Below are positions 9,291-18,198 of a DNA stretch of 64,000 nucleotides, in pieces. How positions within the stretch are numbered: the stretch's first letter is position 1; each line of letters begins with the position of its first letter. This stretch comes from Bifidobacterium cuniculi (GTDB lineage Bacteria > Actinomycetota > Actinomycetes > Actinomycetales > Bifidobacteriaceae). The stretch lies in assembly GCF_000741575.1 (NCBI RefSeq), contig NZ_JGYV01000001.1, positions 186,001-250,000 on the forward strand. The letters run 5' to 3'. The notes under the pieces were generated by a model that was given only the letters and a program-made list of their open reading frames with translations, was not told where the DNA came from and did no database searches. The position numbers and the translations under genes are program-made.

Positions 9291-9985
9291 ACGCAATCAC
9301 GGCACACGGCGTCACCCTGGCCAGCCGCACCGACTGGAGCGTGCTGCGCCCCTTGCTCGGCCAGTCCATCGTGCAGACCCTGCAGATGGTGCTCATCACG
9401 ATCGTCATCGGCGGCGCCCTCGGCCTCGTCCTCGGCGTGGTGCTCTACGGCACCCGGCCGGGCAACCTCTTCGAGAACCGGGTGGTCTACCGCATCCTCG
9501 ACATCCTGGTGAACATCGTCCGGCCCATCCCCTTCATCATCTTCCTGGCGGCCATGCAGCCGCTGACCATCAAGGTGGTGGGCACCTCCATCGGCACCTC
9601 GGCCGCGATCTTCCCGATGGTCGTGATGTGCACCTTCGCCACGTCCAGGCTCGTGGAGCAGAACCTCGTGCCCGTGGACCACGGCATGATCGAGGCGGCC
9701 CGCTCCATGGGCGCCTCCACCTTCACCATCATCCGCACCGTGCTCATCCCCGAGGCGCTCGCCCCGCTCATCCTCGCCTATGCCTTCCTGTTCATCGGCG
9801 TGCTCGACATGTCCGCGATGGCCGGCTACATCGGCGGCGGCGGCCTGGGCAACTTCGCGATCGCCTACGGCTACCAGAAGTTCGACCAAGCCGTCACCTG
9901 GACCGCGGTCATCATCATGATCGTGCTCGTGCAGGTCGTGCAGGCCATCGCCAACGCCATCGCCAAGCGTCTGCTGCGCCGGTAG
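9287..9985 (+). CDS. metI: Methionine ABC transporter permease MetI
   Basis: A 232-residue permease with about five membrane helices and the BPD_transp_1 fold; the EAA coupling loop is ARSMGASTFTIIRTVLIPEALAP read in two parts (ARSMGAST, then VLIPEALAP). Length and loop sequence match MetI. It overlaps metN by 4 bases, so both are made together and form the membrane part of the importer with two MetN subunits. Confidence 0.93.
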   Translation: MNAITAHGVTLASRTDWSVLRPLLGQSIVQTLQMVLITIVIGGALGLVLGVVLYGTRPGNLFENRVVYRILDILVNIVRPIPFIIFLAAMQPLTIKVVGTSIGTSAAIFPMVVMCTFATSRLVEQNLVPVDHGMIEAARSMGASTFTIIRTVLIPEALAPLILAYAFLFIGVLDMSAMAGYIGGGGLGNFAIAYGYQKFDQAVTWTAVIIMIVLVQVVQAIANAIAKRLLRR

Positions 9986-10006
9986 CCTCCCGCAGCCGCA
10001 TCCCCG

Positions 10007-10037
10007 GGCCGTCCTGCGCCGATGCGGGACGGCCTTC
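10007..10037 (+). terminator. Hairpin after metI
   Basis: Arms GGCCGTCCTGC and GCGGGACGGCC (one mismatch, G-U in RNA) are followed by a short TTCCC. This is a weak terminator or attenuator before the M20 amidohydrolase gene, which probably still receives read-through from metQNI. Confidence 0.55.
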
Positions 10038-10065
10038 CCGTACCCACCAAGGAAAGGCATCCGCC

Positions 10066-11214
10066 ATGGCCATCACGCTGGAACTCACCGACGAACTGCG
10101 CACCATCCGACGCCACTTGCACGCCCATCCCGAACGCTCCTTCGAGGAGCGCGAGACCACCGCGTACCTCGAACGGGTCCTGCGCGCGCACGGCATCGAG
10201 CCGTTGCCCAACCCCATGGCCACCGGTGTCGTCGCCCAGGTCGACGGGAACTCAGCGGGACCGCTCATCGGGATGCGCGCCGACATCGACGGCCTGCCCA
10301 TCCAGGAAGACACCGGCCTGGACTTCGCCTCCCGCAACGACGGCGTCATGCACGGCTGCGGCCACGACCTGCACATGGCGTCGTTGCTGGGCGCCGCCTT
10401 CTGGCTGGCCGGCCACCGCGACCGCTTCGCCGGCAGCGTGAGGCTGGTGTTCCAGCCGGCCGAGGAACTGGGACGCGGCGCACGCGCGGTGATCGACGCG
10501 GGGCTCGTCGACGGCGTAGAGGCCATGGTCGGCACCCACAACAACCCCAACTACGCGCCCGGCACGCTGGCTGTGGGGGCCGAGCCGATGATGGCGGGCT
10601 GCGTACGGTTCTCCGTGACCCTCGACGCCCAGGGCACGCATGCAGGCTACCCGGACAAGGGGACCGGCCCGCTCGAGGCCATGGCCTCCATGATCCTGTC
10701 GTTGCAGACCATCGTGAGCCGCAACGCATCGCCCTTCCGTCCGCTGGTCATCTCCGTGACCGAGGTGCACGGCGGTGACGTGTGGAACGTGGTGCCGGCA
10801 CATGCCGGCTTCCAAGGCACTGTGCGCTACTTTCACCGTGAGGATGGGGACATGGCGGCGCACCGGTTCCGCCAGGTCGTGCAGGAGACGGCGCACGCCT
10901 ATGGCATCGAGGCCCACGTGGACTGGGACGACTTCGAGCCGCCGCTTGCCAGCGACCCGCGCCTCGCGGCCGCCGTGGCCGGGGACGTGCCCGGCTATGC
11001 GCGACTGGAACCCATCCGCCCGTCGATGGCCGGGGAGGACTTCGCCGAATATGCCGAGGTGGCCCCGCTCGTCTTCGCCTTCGTGGGTTCGAACGGCCAG
11101 CCGGGATGCGCCGACTGGCACAGCCCGCGCTTCGTGGGACTCGACGTGTCCGTGGCCACCGGCGCCGCCTTCTACGCGAACAGCGCTCTGCGCGTACTGG
11201 AGTGCCTGCGCTAG
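10066..11214 (+). CDS. M20-family amidohydrolase (N-acyl-amino acid hydrolase type)
   Basis: A 382-residue M20D peptidase/amidohydrolase. Metal and catalytic motifs are GMRADIDGLP, GCGHDLHMA (metal His/Asp), PAEELGRGA (catalytic Glu), a dimerisation domain starting near GTHAGYPDKG, and a C-terminal SMAGEDFAEY. The family removes acyl groups from amino acids or splits small amides. Its place behind the methionine importer suggests it processes an imported N-acyl or dipeptide form, but that is inference. The ATG at 10066 has AAGGAAAG about 9 bases upstream. Confidence 0.88.
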   Translation: MAITLELTDELRTIRRHLHAHPERSFEERETTAYLERVLRAHGIEPLPNPMATGVVAQVDGNSAGPLIGMRADIDGLPIQEDTGLDFASRNDGVMHGCGHDLHMASLLGAAFWLAGHRDRFAGSVRLVFQPAEELGRGARAVIDAGLVDGVEAMVGTHNNPNYAPGTLAVGAEPMMAGCVRFSVTLDAQGTHAGYPDKGTGPLEAMASMILSLQTIVSRNASPFRPLVISVTEVHGGDVWNVVPAHAGFQGTVRYFHREDGDMAAHRFRQVVQETAHAYGIEAHVDWDDFEPPLASDPRLAAAVAGDVPGYARLEPIRPSMAGEDFAEYAEVAPLVFAFVGSNGQPGCADWHSPRFVGLDVSVATGAAFYANSALRVLECLR

Positions 11215-11228
11215 TACACTGGGTCCCC

Positions 11229-12926
11229 ATGAGCACACTACGTTTCGCACTCGCGCAGATCGACACCTGTGTCGGCGGCCTCGACGCCAACGCCGCCAAG
11301 GTCGAGCAAGTCACCCGCACCGCCGTGGACGGGGGAGCCTCGGTCGTCGTCTTCCCCGAGATGACGTTGACCGGCTACCCGATCGAGGACCTCGCCCTGA
11401 GGGCCACCTTCCGAAAGGCCGCCTGGGACAAGGCCAACGCGATGGCCGCCACCTTGGCCGCCGACGGCTACGGTGACGCCTACGTCGTGGTGGGCACCAT
11501 CGGCACCGACCGCGCCAACGGCAAGCCGCGCAACCGCCTGGTGGTCCTGCACGACGGCCTGGTGTGGGCCGGCTACGACAAGCATTTCCTGCCCAATTAC
11601 GGCGTCTTCGACGAATTCCGCATCTTCTCCGCCGGGGAACGCTCGGTCGCCCTGGACATCGAGGGCGTGAAGGTGGGACTGGCCATCTGCGAGGACATCT
11701 GGCAGGACGGCGGCCCGGTCGCCGAACTGGCCGGCAAGGGCATCGACGTGCTGCTGACCATCAACGGCTCCCCCTACGAGGAGGGCAAGACCGACACCCG
11801 CCTGGCGCTCGGCGCCCGACGCGCCGCCGAGGTGGACGCCCCCATGATCTACGTCAACCAGGTGGGCGGCCAGGACGACCTCGTCTTCGACGGCGGCAGC
11901 TTCGTGGTCGACCGTGACGGCACCCTGCTCCTGCGTGCCCCCATGTTCATGGAGCACCTGATGATGTTCGACCTCGACACCGAGGCGGACCGCCAGCAGG
12001 TGGGCGAGGTCGCGGCCCCCATGGACCCGGACGAGGAGGTCTACACCGCATGCGTGCTCGGCCTCAAGGACTACATGGCCAAGAACGGCTTCCGGGGGGT
12101 CTGCCTGGGCCTGTCCGGCGGCATCGACTCTGCGCTGGTGGCCGCCATGGCCGCGGACGCGGTGGGCGGCGCCAACGTCCAGGGCATCTCCATGCCGAGC
12201 ATGTACTCCTCCGACGGATCCAGGGACGACGCGGTCGACCTGGCGCGCAACCTGGGAGCCCACTACGACATCCAGCCCATCGAGACGCTCTTCAAGGCCT
12301 TCGAGGGCCAGCTCGGCGTGGAGGGCGTGGCGGCGGAGAACCTGCAGGCACGCATCCGCGGCGTCATCGTGATGGCGTACTCGAACGCCAAGGGACTGCT
12401 CGCCCTGGCGACCGGCAACAAGTCCGAGCTGGCCTGCGGCTACTCGACCATCTACGGTGACGCGGTCGGCGGCTACGCGCCCATCAAGGACGTCTTCAAG
12501 ACCAAGGTGTGGCAGCTGGCACGCTGGCGCAACCGCGCCGCCCATGGGGGCATGGGCATCGGCGGCCTGCACGTGGTCGGCAACGAGGCGGGACATCCCG
12601 GCACTCCCGCACCCGACGGCATCCTCATCCCGGTCAGCTCCATCGAGAAGGCCCCCAGCGCGGAACTGCGCCCCGGCCAGAAGGACTCCGACTCCCTGCC
12701 CGAATACGCGATCCTGGACCAGGTGCTCGAGGCGTACATCGAACGGGCCCACGGCCGTGCCGACCTCCTGGCCGACGGCTTCGACGAGAACACCGTGTCC
12801 ACCGTGATGCGCCTGGTGGACCGTGCCGAATGGAAGCGCCGTCAGTACCCGCTGGGACCCAAGGTCAGCGCACTCGCCTTCGGACGCGACCGCCGCCTGC
12901 CCGTGACGGACGCCTTCCGCGAATAG
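11229..12926 (+). CDS. nadE: Glutamine-dependent NAD(+) synthetase
   Basis: A 565-residue two-domain enzyme that makes NAD from deamido-NAD using ammonia from glutamine. Residues 1 to about 260 are a nitrilase-type glutaminase with Glu in FPEMTLTGYP, Lys in GYDKHFLPNYG and the nucleophile Cys in AICEDIWQ. The synthetase domain has the P-loop LSGGIDSAL, then TGNKSE and the family signature SAELRPGQKDSDSLPEY. The start codon lies 14 bp after the M20 stop with no clear ribosome-binding site, so coupling to the upstream gene is possible. A 7-bp hairpin (12929-12945) follows the stop. Confidence 0.96.
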   Translation: MSTLRFALAQIDTCVGGLDANAAKVEQVTRTAVDGGASVVVFPEMTLTGYPIEDLALRATFRKAAWDKANAMAATLAADGYGDAYVVVGTIGTDRANGKPRNRLVVLHDGLVWAGYDKHFLPNYGVFDEFRIFSAGERSVALDIEGVKVGLAICEDIWQDGGPVAELAGKGIDVLLTINGSPYEEGKTDTRLALGARRAAEVDAPMIYVNQVGGQDDLVFDGGSFVVDRDGTLLLRAPMFMEHLMMFDLDTEADRQQVGEVAAPMDPDEEVYTACVLGLKDYMAKNGFRGVCLGLSGGIDSALVAAMAADAVGGANVQGISMPSMYSSDGSRDDAVDLARNLGAHYDIQPIETLFKAFEGQLGVEGVAAENLQARIRGVIVMAYSNAKGLLALATGNKSELACGYSTIYGDAVGGYAPIKDVFKTKVWQLARWRNRAAHGGMGIGGLHVVGNEAGHPGTPAPDGILIPVSSIEKAPSAELRPGQKDSDSLPEYAILDQVLEAYIERAHGRADLLADGFDENTVSTVMRLVDRAEWKRRQYPLGPKVSALAFGRDRRLPVTDAFRE

Positions 12927-12995
12927 CGGTCCGGCGGTGCCGGACGCGCACTAAGCTCATAAGCCAGCCGACCGAAGACGAGAGGAGTGGATGGC

Positions 12996-13196
12996 ATGGC
13001 AGATCCGCAGGAATGGTATTACAACACGGCCACTGGCGAGGTGGAGCAGGGCCCGAAGTCGCCCATGCAGAACCGCCTGGGCCCGTACCCGACCCGGCAG
13101 GCAGCCGAGGACGCCCTGAAGACGGCCGAGACCCGCAACAAGCAATGGGAGGACCAGGAACGCCAGTGGAACACGTGGGGTTCCGAGGACCGTTGA
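12996..13196 (+). CDS. Small SPOR-like actinobacterial protein
   Basis: A 66-residue protein with WYYNTATGEVEQGPKSP, then RLGPYPTRQAAEDAL and a Trp-rich charged tail. This is a short SPOR-like fold seen in many Actinobacteria; it is often mislabelled methionine aminopeptidase, but it has no catalytic domain. The ATG at 12996 has GAGGAG 8 bases upstream and is preferred to the GTG at 12987, which overlaps that site. The function is unknown. A strong terminator follows. Confidence 0.8.
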   Translation: MADPQEWYYNTATGEVEQGPKSPMQNRLGPYPTRQAAEDALKTAETRNKQWEDQERQWNTWGSEDR

Positions 13197-13211
13197 CGGA
13201 CGGCCGGGAAC

Positions 13212-13257
13212 CGGGAGACGGCGGTGTGACACAGGTCACACCGCCGCCTCCCGTTTT
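13212..13257 (+). terminator. Intrinsic terminator after the SPOR-like gene
   Basis: Arms of about 19 bp (CGGGAGACGGCGGTGTGAC and GTCACACCGCCGCCTCCCG, one mismatch) with a 4-base loop are followed by TTTT at 13254-13257. The hairpin tip contains the first CRP-like palindrome described next. Confidence 0.85.
13225..13240. promoter_or_regulatory. CRP/FNR-family type palindrome, site 1 upstream of pflB
   Basis: TGTGACACAGGTCACA is an exact TGTGA-N6-TCACA palindrome, the consensus of CRP-type regulators (GlxR in corynebacteria). It is inside the tip of the preceding terminator, which weakens the case for a protein site, but a second copy lies 32 bp downstream. Confidence 0.5.
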
Positions 13258-13272
13258 GTGACCAAGCTCACG
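13257..13272. promoter_or_regulatory. CRP/FNR-family type palindrome, site 2 upstream of pflB
   Basis: TGTGACCAAGCTCACG matches TGTGA-N6-TCACR and is outside the terminator. Its centre is 32 bp (about three helical turns) from site 1 and about 42 bp before a possible -10 box TAGGAT (13306-13311) of pflB. Control of fermentation by a CRP/FNR-like factor is inferred. Confidence 0.55.
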
Positions 13273-13381
13273 TGTTTCCTGCTGTGTTTCACGGGGCCGG
13301 TCGGCTAGGATGGGCACTGTCAAGACACAAGGAAGCGTCGAACACATACGATCGCTCATTTCCTAACCCAAGGAGTTGCAC

Positions 13382-15757
13382 ATGGCAGCATTGGATGCGA
13401 CCGCCCTTTCCCCCGAGGAGATCAAGGAGGAGGCCTGGGCAGGTTTCGTGCCCGGCAATTGGCAGAAGGACATTGACGTCCGCGACTTCATCCAGAAGAA
13501 CTACACCCCGTACGAGGGTGACGAATCCTTCCTCGCGGATGCGACCGACAAGACCAAGCACCTGTGGAAGTACCTCGACGACAACTACCTGGCCGTGGAG
13601 CGCAAGCAGCGCGTCTACGACGTGGACACCGACACGCCCGCGGACATCGACGCCTTCCCGGCCGGCTACATCGATTCACCCGAGGTGGACGACGTGATCG
13701 TCGGCCTGCAGACCGACGTGCCGACCAAGCGCGCCATGATGCCCAACGGCGGCTGGCGCATGGTCGAGCAGGCCATCAAGGAGGCCGGCAAGGAGCCGAA
13801 CCCGCGCATCAAGGAGATCTTCACCAAGTACCGCAAGACACACAACGACGGTGTCTTCGGCGTGTACACGAAGAACATCAAGCTGGCTCGCCACAACAAG
13901 ATCCTCACCGGCCTTCCGGACGCCTACGGCCGTGGTCGCATCATCGGCGACTACCGCCGCGTGGCCCTGTACGGCGTGGATGCGCTGATCAAGTTCAAGC
14001 AGCGCGACAAGGACGCCGTCCCGTACCGCAACGACTTCTCCGAGACCGAGATCGAGCACTGGATCCGCTACCGCGAGGAGCACGACGAGCAGATCAAGGC
14101 GCTCAAGAAGCTCATCAACCTGGGCAAGGAGTACGGCCTCGACCTGGCGCGCCCGGCCATGAACGCGAAGGAAGCCGTGCAGTGGACCTACATGGGCTAC
14201 CTCGCCTCCATCAAGAGCCAGGACGGCGCCGCCATGAGCTTCGGCCGCGTCTCCACCTTCTTCGACTGCTATTTCGAGCGTGACTTCGAGCGCGGCATCC
14301 TCACCGAGCAGGATGCCCAGGAAATCATCGACAACCTGGTCATGAAGCTGCGCATCGTGCGCTTCCTGCGCACCCAGGACTACGACGCGATCTTCTCCGG
14401 CGACCCGTACTGGGCGACCTGGTCGGACGGCGGCTTCGGCGACGACGGTCGCACCATGGTCACCAAGACCTCCTTCCGCCTGCTCAACACCCTGACCCTG
14501 GAGCACCTGGGACCCGGCCCCGAGCCGAACATCACCATCTTCTGGGACCCGAAGCTGCCCGAGGGCTACAAGGAGTTCTGCGCCAAAATCTCCATCGACA
14601 CCTCGGCCATCCAGTACGAGTCCGACAAGGAGATCCGTTCCCACTGGGGTGACGACGCCGCCATCGCATGCTGCGTGTCCCCGATGCGCGTGGGCAAGCA
14701 GATGCAGTTCTTCGCGGCCCGCGTGAACTCCGCCAAGGCCCTGCTGTACGCCATCAACGGCGGACGCGACGAGATGACCGGCATGCAGGTCATCGACAAG
14801 GGCGTGATCGACCCGATCCAGCCCGAGGCCGACGGCACCCTGGACTTCGAGAAGGTCAAGGCGAACTACGAGAAGGCTCTGGAATGGCTGAGCGAGACCT
14901 ACGTCGAGGCGCTCAACATCATCCACTACATGCATGATAAGTACGCCTACGAGTCCATCGAGATGGCGCTGCACGACCGCGAGGTCTACCGCACCCTCGG
15001 CTGCGGCATGTCCGGCCTGTCCATCGCCGCCGACTCCCTGTCCGCCTGCAAGTACGCCAAGGTCTACCCGGTGTACAACAAGGACGCCAAGGACATGGAG
15101 GGCCATGAGTACGAGTACGTCGAGGGCGCCGACGACGACCTGATCGTCGGCTACCGCACCGAGGGCGAGTTCCCGCTCTACGGCAACGACGACGACCGTG
15201 CCGACGACCTCGCCAAGTGGGTCGTCTCCACCGTCATGGGCCAGGTCAAGCGCCTGCCCGTGTACCGTGGCGCCGTGCCGACCCAGTCCATCCTGACGAT
15301 CACCTCCAACGTGGAGTACGGCAAGAACACCGGTTCCTTCCCGTCCGGCCACGCCAAGGGCACCCCGTACGCCCCGGGCGCCAACCCGGAGAATGGCATG
15401 GACTCCCACGGCATGCTGCCCTCCATGTTCTCGGTCGGCAAGATCGACTACAACGACGCGCTGGACGGCATCTCGTTGACCAACACGATCACCCCCGACG
15501 GCCTCGGCCGCGACGAGGACGAGCGCATCGCCAACCTGGTCGGCATCCTGGACGCCGGCAACGGCCATGGCCTGTACCACGCCAACATCAACGTGCTGCG
15601 CAAGGAGCAGCTCGAGGATGCCGTCGAGCACCCGGAGAAGTACCCGCACCTGACCGTGCGCGTCTCCGGCTACGCGGTGAACTTCGTCAAGCTCACCAAG
15701 GAGCAGCAGCTGGACGTCATCTCCCGCACCTTCCACCAGGGTGCCGTGGAGGACTGA
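13382..15757 (+). CDS. pflB: Formate C-acetyltransferase (pyruvate formate-lyase)
   Basis: A 791-residue glycyl-radical enzyme converting pyruvate and CoA to acetyl-CoA and formate, a branch of the bifid shunt end metabolism that gives extra ATP and formate in place of lactate. The adjacent active-site cysteines are in IACCVSPM and the radical glycine is in [13 protein letters not shown] near the C-terminus. Full length for the family. AAGGAG sits 6 bases before the ATG at 13382; an in-frame TTG two codons upstream overlaps that site. Followed by a hairpin and by its activase gene. Confidence 0.97.
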   Translation: MAALDATALSPEEIKEEAWAGFVPGNWQKDIDVRDFIQKNYTPYEGDESFLADATDKTKHLWKYLDDNYLAVERKQRVYDVDTDTPADIDAFPAGYIDSPEVDDVIVGLQTDVPTKRAMMPNGGWRMVEQAIKEAGKEPNPRIKEIFTKYRKTHNDGVFGVYTKNIKLARHNKILTGLPDAYGRGRIIGDYRRVALYGVDALIKFKQRDKDAVPYRNDFSETEIEHWIRYREEHDEQIKALKKLINLGKEYGLDLARPAMNAKEAVQWTYMGYLASIKSQDGAAMSFGRVSTFFDCYFERDFERGILTEQDAQEIIDNLVMKLRIVRFLRTQDYDAIFSGDPYWATWSDGGFGDDGRTMVTKTSFRLLNTLTLEHLGPGPEPNITIFWDPKLPEGYKEFCAKISIDTSAIQYESDKEIRSHWGDDAAIACCVSPMRVGKQMQFFAARVNSAKALLYAINGGRDEMTGMQVIDKGVIDPIQPEADGTLDFEKVKANYEKALEWLSETYVEALNIIHYMHDKYAYESIEMALHDREVYRTLGCGMSGLSIAADSLSACKYAKVYPVYNKDAKDMEGHEYEYVEGADDDLIVGYRTEGEFPLYGNDDDRADDLAKWVVSTVMGQVKRLPVYRGAVPTQSILTITSNVEYGKNTGSFPSGHAKGTPYAPGANPENGMDSHGMLPSMFSVGKIDYNDALDGISLTNTITPDGLGRDEDERIANLVGILDAGNGHGLYHANINVLRKEQLEDAVEHPEKYPHLTVRVSGYAVNFVKLTKEQQLDVISRTFHQGAVED

Positions 15758-15803
15758 GCTCCCCACCTGACCCACGCCGGGTGACGGCGTAGGCATGTTC
15801 GCG

Positions 15804-15833
15804 AAGGGCGGTGGCACCAGCCACCGCCCTTTC
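15804..15833 (+). terminator. Hairpin between pflB and pflA
   Basis: Perfect arms AAGGGCGGTGGC and GCCACCGCCCTT with a 4-base loop and a short T run. It probably stops part of pflB transcription so that the activase is made in smaller amounts than the lyase. Confidence 0.75.
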
Positions 15834-15871
15834 GTCTATGGTGAACCCTGCAACCACACGAGGAGGACAGC

Positions 15872-16753
15872 ATGGAAGAGGCCGCCGAGTTCCGTGCCAC
15901 GCGCCGGCACATGCTCAAGGAATCGAAGACGTATGCCAGCCAGACGCTCATGGGCGGTCTGTCCGGCTTCGAATCACCGATCGGACTGGACCGCCGCGAC
16001 CGCATCCGTGCATTGCGCACCGGCGACATAGGCTTCGTGCACTCATGGGACATCAACACGTCGGTGGACGGCCCCGGCACCCGCATGACCGTCTTCATGA
16101 GCGGCTGCCCCCTGCGCTGCCAGTACTGCCAGAACCCCGACACCTGGAAGATGCGCGACGGCAAGCCCGTGTACCTGGAGGCGATGATCAAGAAGGTCGA
16201 ACGCTACGCCGACCTGTTCAAGGCCACCAAGGGCGGCATCACCTTCTCGGGCGGCGAGTCCATGATGCAGCCGGCCTTCGTCTCGCGCGTCTTCCGAGCG
16301 GCCAAGGAGATGGGCGTGCACACCTGCCTGGACACCTCCGGCTTCCTCAACCGCAACTACACCGACGAGATGATCGACGACATCGACCTGTGCCTGCTCG
16401 ACGTCAAGTCCGGGGACCCGGAGACCTACGAGAAGGTCACCGGCGGCATCCTGCAGCCCACGATCGACTTCGGGCGCCGCCTGGCCGCCAAGGGCAAGAA
16501 GATCTGGGTGCGCTTCGTCCTGGTGCCGGGCCTGACCGACTCCGAGGAGAACGTGGACAAGGTCGCCCGCATCTGCCAAGAGTTCGGCGACAGCGTAGAG
16601 CACATCGACGTGCTGCCCTTCCACCAGCTCGGACGCCCCAAGTGGCACGAGCTGCGACTGCCGTACCCGCTGGAGGACCAGAAGGGGCCCTCCAAGGCAT
16701 GCAAGGATCGCGTGCGCGAGCAGTTCGAGTCCTACGGCTTCACCGTCTACTAG
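15872..16753 (+). CDS. pflA: Pyruvate formate-lyase-activating enzyme (radical SAM)
   Basis: A 293-residue radical SAM enzyme that abstracts hydrogen from the PflB glycine. The 4Fe-4S/SAM motif is CPLRCQYC and the SAM-binding GGE is in FSGGESMMQ. The first 50 residues (rich in Arg and Lys) extend beyond the usual PflA start at VHSWDINTSVDGPG, as is common in bifidobacteria; AGGAGGA lies about 6 bases upstream of the ATG at 15872. Its place directly after pflB supports the assignment over other glycyl radical activases. Confidence 0.95.
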   Translation: MEEAAEFRATRRHMLKESKTYASQTLMGGLSGFESPIGLDRRDRIRALRTGDIGFVHSWDINTSVDGPGTRMTVFMSGCPLRCQYCQNPDTWKMRDGKPVYLEAMIKKVERYADLFKATKGGITFSGGESMMQPAFVSRVFRAAKEMGVHTCLDTSGFLNRNYTDEMIDDIDLCLLDVKSGDPETYEKVTGGILQPTIDFGRRLAAKGKKIWVRFVLVPGLTDSEENVDKVARICQEFGDSVEHIDVLPFHQLGRPKWHELRLPYPLEDQKGPSKACKDRVREQFESYGFTVY

Positions 16754-16852
16754 GCTCCCGGCCAGTCGAGGCGGCAGGCTGTCGAGTCATCGCTGCAATA
16801 TGGCGCATGTACCACACGCCAAGGGCGTGCCACCGATCCCAGGAGCCAAGCA

Positions 16853-18151
16853 TTGAGTGCCAAACCCGTACTGCAACGTGAGCCGCGGGAAGGAGTCCCC
16901 GACGTCATCGATACGCTCGAGGCGTACGAACGTTATTGCGAGCGGCTTGCACGGTCCGACGGCCCCGTGGCCGTCGACGCCGAACGCGCATCCGGGTACC
17001 GGTACGGCCATGACGACTGGCTCATCCAATTCAAGCGGGAAGGTGCCGGGATCGGCCTGATCGACCCCCACGCACTGGGGGAGCAGGGCGTGGACTGGAA
17101 CCTGCTCAACGAGGCCCTGCACGGTGCCACGTGGATCCTGCACGACGCCACGCAGGACCTTCCCGGCTTTGCGCAACTGGGATTCGAGCCCTCGGCGCTG
17201 TTCGACACCGAAATCGCGGCACGGCTTCTGGGACTGCACCGTTTCGGCCTGGCCTACGTAACCGAGCACTACCTCGGCATCACCCTCGCCAAGGAGCATT
17301 CGGCAGCCGACTGGTCCTACCGGCCGCTGCCGCGCGACTGGCGCAACTACGCGGCGCTCGACGTCGAGCTGCTCATCGAGCTCATGGACGTCATGGCCCG
17401 CGACCTCAAGGCGCACGGCAAGTGGCAATGGGCACAGGAGGAGTTCGCCCACGAACTGCGCACCGGACTCAGGCCCCGGCCTCCGCACCCGGTGCCGTGG
17501 CTGCGCATCTCCCACATCACCGACATCCAGTCGGACCGCCGCGCGCTTGCCGTGGCGAAGTCGCTCTGGGAGGTCCGCGACCGGCTGGCCCGCAGCTACG
17601 ACATCGCCCCGAGCCTCTTGCTGTCGGACTCGGCGATCATCGAGGCAGCCAGGCGCAAGCCCCACAACGCCCGCCAGTTCCGTTCCATCCGATGCCTCAA
17701 CGAACGCGTGCGCATGCATCTGGGCAACGAGCAGGACAAGATGTTCGAGCGGTATGCACCCATCCAGCGCAAGGTCAAGCCCTCCGTGTGGAAGCGGACC
17801 ATCGAGGAGGCCCTGGCCATCCCCGCCTCCCAGCTGCCGCATATGCCCGACGGGCAGTCCGATGCCGCACGGACCAATGCGCCCAAGTCCATGAAAGTGT
17901 GGCAGCGTCACCATCCCGACCGCTTCCGTCGGCTGCAGGCGGCACGCGCCCTGGTCAACCAGGTGTCCGAGGACACGCATACGCCGCCGGACGTGCTCAT
18001 CAAGCCGCAGATCATCCGCAACCTGTGCTGGACCGACGAGCCGGGGGAACGGGACGTGGCCTCGTTCCTCAGGCAACAGGGCGCGCGAGACTGGCAGATC
18101 GGCCTGCTGGCCGAGTCGCTGACCCGCGTTATCATGGTACGGTTGCCGTGA
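16853..18151 (+). CDS. rnd: Ribonuclease D
   Basis: A 432-residue 3'-exoribonuclease of the DEDDy type that trims structured RNA 3' ends. The exonuclease motifs are VAVDAERASG (Exo I, where the Glu follows Asp-Ala), LHDATQDLPGF (Exo II) and YAALDVELL (Exo III with the Tyr). An HRDC domain follows around residues 225-300. The start is TTG at 16853 with AGGAG 7 bases upstream. It runs into tig with a 47-bp gap and no terminator. Confidence 0.92.
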   Translation: MSAKPVLQREPREGVPDVIDTLEAYERYCERLARSDGPVAVDAERASGYRYGHDDWLIQFKREGAGIGLIDPHALGEQGVDWNLLNEALHGATWILHDATQDLPGFAQLGFEPSALFDTEIAARLLGLHRFGLAYVTEHYLGITLAKEHSAADWSYRPLPRDWRNYAALDVELLIELMDVMARDLKAHGKWQWAQEEFAHELRTGLRPRPPHPVPWLRISHITDIQSDRRALAVAKSLWEVRDRLARSYDIAPSLLLSDSAIIEAARRKPHNARQFRSIRCLNERVRMHLGNEQDKMFERYAPIQRKVKPSVWKRTIEEALAIPASQLPHMPDGQSDAARTNAPKSMKVWQRHHPDRFRRLQAARALVNQVSEDTHTPPDVLIKPQIIRNLCWTDEPGERDVASFLRQQGARDWQIGLLAESLTRVIMVRLP

Positions 18152-18198
18152 GGCAGAATTTGTTAGATATTGCAGACCAACGTGTCAGGAGCGCAACC

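Noticed and set aside
9235-10065. In-frame extension of the M20 gene to the left across metI
   Set aside because: The segment reads metI out of frame as Arg-, His- and Pro-rich sequence; the true start is at 10066 with its own ribosome-binding site.
12929-12945. Terminator after nadE
   Set aside because: A 7-bp GC stem without a T run is too small to be called a terminator with confidence.
13676-15817. Long open frame antisense to pflB
   Set aside because: Mirror of pflB codon usage; no start with a ribosome-binding site and no recognisable domain.
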